DNA of 64,000 nt from an uncultured Pseudomonadales bacterium. GTDB lineage: Bacteria > Pseudomonadota > Gammaproteobacteria > Pseudomonadales > Porticoccaceae. Under the pieces are notes generated by a model. It did not search any database. It had not been told where the DNA came from and saw only the letters and a program-made list of their open reading frames with translations. This document shows positions 61,923-64,000 of this stretch, piece by piece. Position 1 is the stretch's first letter, and the number at the start of each line of letters is the position of its first letter. The position numbers and the translations under genes are program-made. The stretch covers positions 2,015,386 through 2,079,385 of the forward strand of contig OX044363.1 of NCBI GenBank assembly GCA_943846685.1, read 5' to 3'.

Positions 61923-64000
61923 TCATTTAATAAGATCTAGCACCTGTTCTGCCGCCTCGGGAATATTTGTACCAGGACCAAAGATAGCTGCCACCCCGTC
62001 GGCACGCAGCTGCTCATAATCCTGTGGCGGGATCACACCGCCACAGATAACAATAATATCTCCGGCACCCTGCTGCTTTAGAGACTGAATCAACTGTGGA
62101 ACCAGGGTTTTATGCCCCGCCGCTTGTGATGAGACTCCAACAATATGCACATCGTTTTCAATCGCCTGGCGCGCAGCCTCTTCCGGCGTCTGGAACATAG
62201 GCCCAACATCCACATCAAAGCCGAGATCGGCGAACGCGGTGGCAATCACCTTGGCACCTCGGTCATGACCATCCTGACCCATCTTTACTACCAACAATCT
62301 CGGTCGGCGACCCTGGCTGACCTCAAATTCTTCGACTTTTTTACTTATATTCATAAAGTCCTTATCCCCTTTATAGGCAGAAGCATAGACACCACTAATT
62401 GATCGGCTCTGGGCGCGATGGCGGCCCCAGTGTTTCTCTAATTCATCACTGATTTCGCCGACAGTGGCTCGAGCTCGAGCCGCCTTAACCGCTAATTCAA
62501 GCAAATTGCCCTCACCGCTTTTCGCTGCCTGCGAAAGCGCATCGAGGGTTTGCTGGCAAACTTCCGTATCCCGTTCGGCACGCAATTTATTTAACCGCGC
62601 TATCTGCCCTTCTCGCACTGCACTGTTATCAATATCCAATACATCGACATCGGGCTCTTCGGCGAGCTGGTATTTATTCACCCCAACAATCACCTGCTCA
62701 CCGCGATCGACCCGTGTCTGTTGCAGTACCGCGGCCTCTTCGATGCGCAGCTTGGGCATACCGGACTCAACTGCCTTGGTCATGCCGCCCATCGCTTCGA
62801 CTTCATTAATCAGTACCATCGCCGCTTCAACCAATTCATTGGTCAGGCTTTCGATGTAATAAGAACCCGCCAGAGGATCAATCACATTGGTCACCCCCGT
62901 CTCTTCCTGAATCACCAGTTGAGTATTGCGCGCAATACGCGCAGCAAACTCGGTGGGCAGACCCAGCGCCTCATCAAAGGCATTGGTGTGCAGGGATTGT
63001 GTGCCGCCCAATACCGCAGACATGGCCTCAATGGTGGTACGCATAATATTGTTGTAGGGGTCTTTGCTGGTCAGACTCACACCAGAGGTTTGGCAGTGGG
63101 TGCGCAACATTAAAGAGCGCTGATCTTTGGGCGCAAATTTCTCTTCCATCAAGGTCGCCCAAAGAATCCGCGCCGCGCGCAGCTTGGCAATCTCCATAAA
63201 AAAATTCATACCAATGGCAAAGAAAAATGACAACCGCGGCGCAAACTGATCCACATCCAAACCGCTATCAATCGCTGTGCGCACATACTCAATACCATCG
63301 GCAATGGTATAGGCCAGCTCCTGCACATTAGTCGCCCCGGCTTCCTGCATATGGTAGCCACTGATGGAGATGGAATTAAACTTGGGCATATGGCTGGCGG
63401 TGTAACCAATAATATCCGCGACTATGCGCATTGAAGGTTGCGGCGGATAGATATAGGTATTGCGCACCATAAATTCTTTGAGGATATCGTTCTGCAAGGT
63501 TCCGACTAACTGTTCTGGCGCCACGCCCTGCTCTTCTGCAGCCACTATATAGCTGGCCATCACTGGCAACACGGCACCATTCATGGTCATGGACACCGAT
63601 ACCTGGTCGAGGGGAATACTGTCGAAGAGGATTTTCATATCCTCAACAGAATCAATCGCTACACCGGCCTTGCCCACATCACCCTCGACCCGAGGATGGT
63701 CCGAGTCATAACCCCGATGGGTGGCCAGATCAAAGGCCACCGAAAGGCCCTGCTGACCCGCGGCGAGATTTTTTCGATAGAACGTATTGGATTCTTCGGC
63801 AGTCGAAAAGCCTGCGTATTGGCGAACCGTCCAGGGGCGACCTGCATACATGGTTGCTTTGGGGCCACGCTTAAACGGCGCAAAACCAGGTAGGCTATCT
63901 TGATGCTTTAGGCCATCTGTATCTTCAGCGGTATACAGCGGTTTTACATCAATACCTTCCGGCGTTTGCCAAACCAACTCGTCAGCGGGGCGTCCCTTAC
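61923..64000 (-). CDS. scpA: Methylmalonyl-CoA mutase, 5' end outside the window
   Basis: B12-dependent isomerase converting methylmalonyl-CoA to succinyl-CoA. The catalytic barrel has [34 protein letters not shown] and CQTSGVSL. The C-terminal cobalamin domain starts near residue 555 with [20 protein letters not shown], the DxHxxG histidine ligand. The frame stays open to the right edge, encoding [19 protein letters not shown], which matches the family's N-terminal region, so about 20–35 residues are missing. It is a single-chain mutase, with all substrate and cofactor domains in one protein. Confidence 0.94.
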   Translation of the reverse strand, partial: KGRPADELVWQTPEGIDVKPLYTAEDTDGLKHQDSLPGFAPFKRGPKATMYAGRPWTVRQYAGFSTAEESNTFYRKNLAAGQQGLSVAFDLATHRGYDSDHPRVEGDVGKAGVAIDSVEDMKILFDSIPLDQVSVSMTMNGAVLPVMASYIVAAEEQGVAPEQLVGTLQNDILKEFMVRNTYIYPPQPSMRIVADIIGYTASHMPKFNSISISGYHMQEAGATNVQELAYTIADGIEYVRTAIDSGLDVDQFAPRLSFFFAIGMNFFMEIAKLRAARILWATLMEEKFAPKDQRSLMLRTHCQTSGVSLTSKDPYNNIMRTTIEAMSAVLGGTQSLHTNAFDEALGLPTEFAARIARNTQLVIQEETGVTNVIDPLAGSYYIESLTNELVEAAMVLINEVEAMGGMTKAVESGMPKLRIEEAAVLQQTRVDRGEQVIVGVNKYQLAEEPDVDVLDIDNSAVREGQIARLNKLRAERDTEVCQQTLDALSQAAKSGEGNLLELAVKAARARATVGEISDELEKHWGRHRAQSRSISGVYASAYKGDKDFMNISKKVEEFEVSQGRRPRLLVVKMGQDGHDRGAKVIATAFADLGFDVDVGPMFQTPEEAARQAIENDVHIVGVSSQAAGHKTLVPQLIQSLKQQGAGDIIVICGGVIPPQDYEQLRADGVAAIFGPGTNIPEAAEQVLDLIK

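Overview
The window looks like chromosomal DNA of a marine gammaproteobacterium. The evidence is gene content and order: rpsF–rpsR–membrane protein–rplI as in Pseudomonas, a class II ribonucleotide reductase split into NrdJa and NrdJb, DUF4124, RlmJ and TrhO. A secreted GH16 (laminarinase-type) enzyme and a propionyl-CoA/methylmalonyl-CoA module suggest an algal-polysaccharide-using heterotroph, perhaps near the SAR92/Porticoccaceae group. That placement is inference. I saw no tRNA, rRNA, CRISPR array, transposase or prophage.

Layout. 1–13.7 kb is core housekeeping: acetolactate synthase ilvB-ilvN, pantothenate genes panD and panC, dnaB, the rpsF operon with a good sigma70 promoter and a leader hairpin, a CDP-alcohol phosphatidyltransferase, rlmB, an RDD membrane protein, glpK, rlmJ and trhO. 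14.1–17.2 kb holds a 2OG-Fe(II) oxygenase and a GH16 lipoprotein. 17.3–22.6 kb is a minus-strand polyamine operon (speA, carboxynorspermidine dehydrogenase, nspC, speB). It should convert arginine through agmatine and putrescine to spermidine-type products, but three of its four genes carry single extra bases that break the frame. 22.7–32.3 kb holds pyrF, lapA, rpmE, priA, a SPOR protein, an NhaC antiporter, M28 and M20 hydrolases and a class III CoA-transferase.

32.5–47.5 kb is the most unusual part: 14 tightly packed plus-strand genes, nearly all for envelope proteins. They encode TPR proteins, a Gly/Pro-rich lipoprotein, a PEGA-repeat protein fused to an FGE/SUMF1 fold, a MotA/TolQ/ExbB channel, an Hsp70/actin-like protein with a possible FHA-like tail, two VWA proteins whose N-terminal helix resembles ExbD/TolR, two lipoproteins, an M48 protease and a parvulin-like protein. 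I propose a proton-driven envelope machine in which VWA proteins act as the stator B-subunits. I know of no described system with this composition.

47.5–64 kb holds a divergent trpB-trpA pair behind a small membrane-protein gene, nrdJa-nrdJb behind two candidate NrdR boxes and a perfect DnaA box, a GAF-PAS-PAS-GGDEF-EAL protein, a beta carbonic anhydrase, and the methylmalonyl module (meaB, pccA, pccB, methylmalonyl-CoA mutase cut by the window end). The gaps in this module carry a dispersed repeat family and a 24-bp tandem repeat.

Quality warning: six frame breaks (speB 1, nspC 2, carboxynorspermidine dehydrogenase 2, nrdJa 1) are each repaired by removing one base. Insertion-type sequencing error is as plausible as real gene decay.
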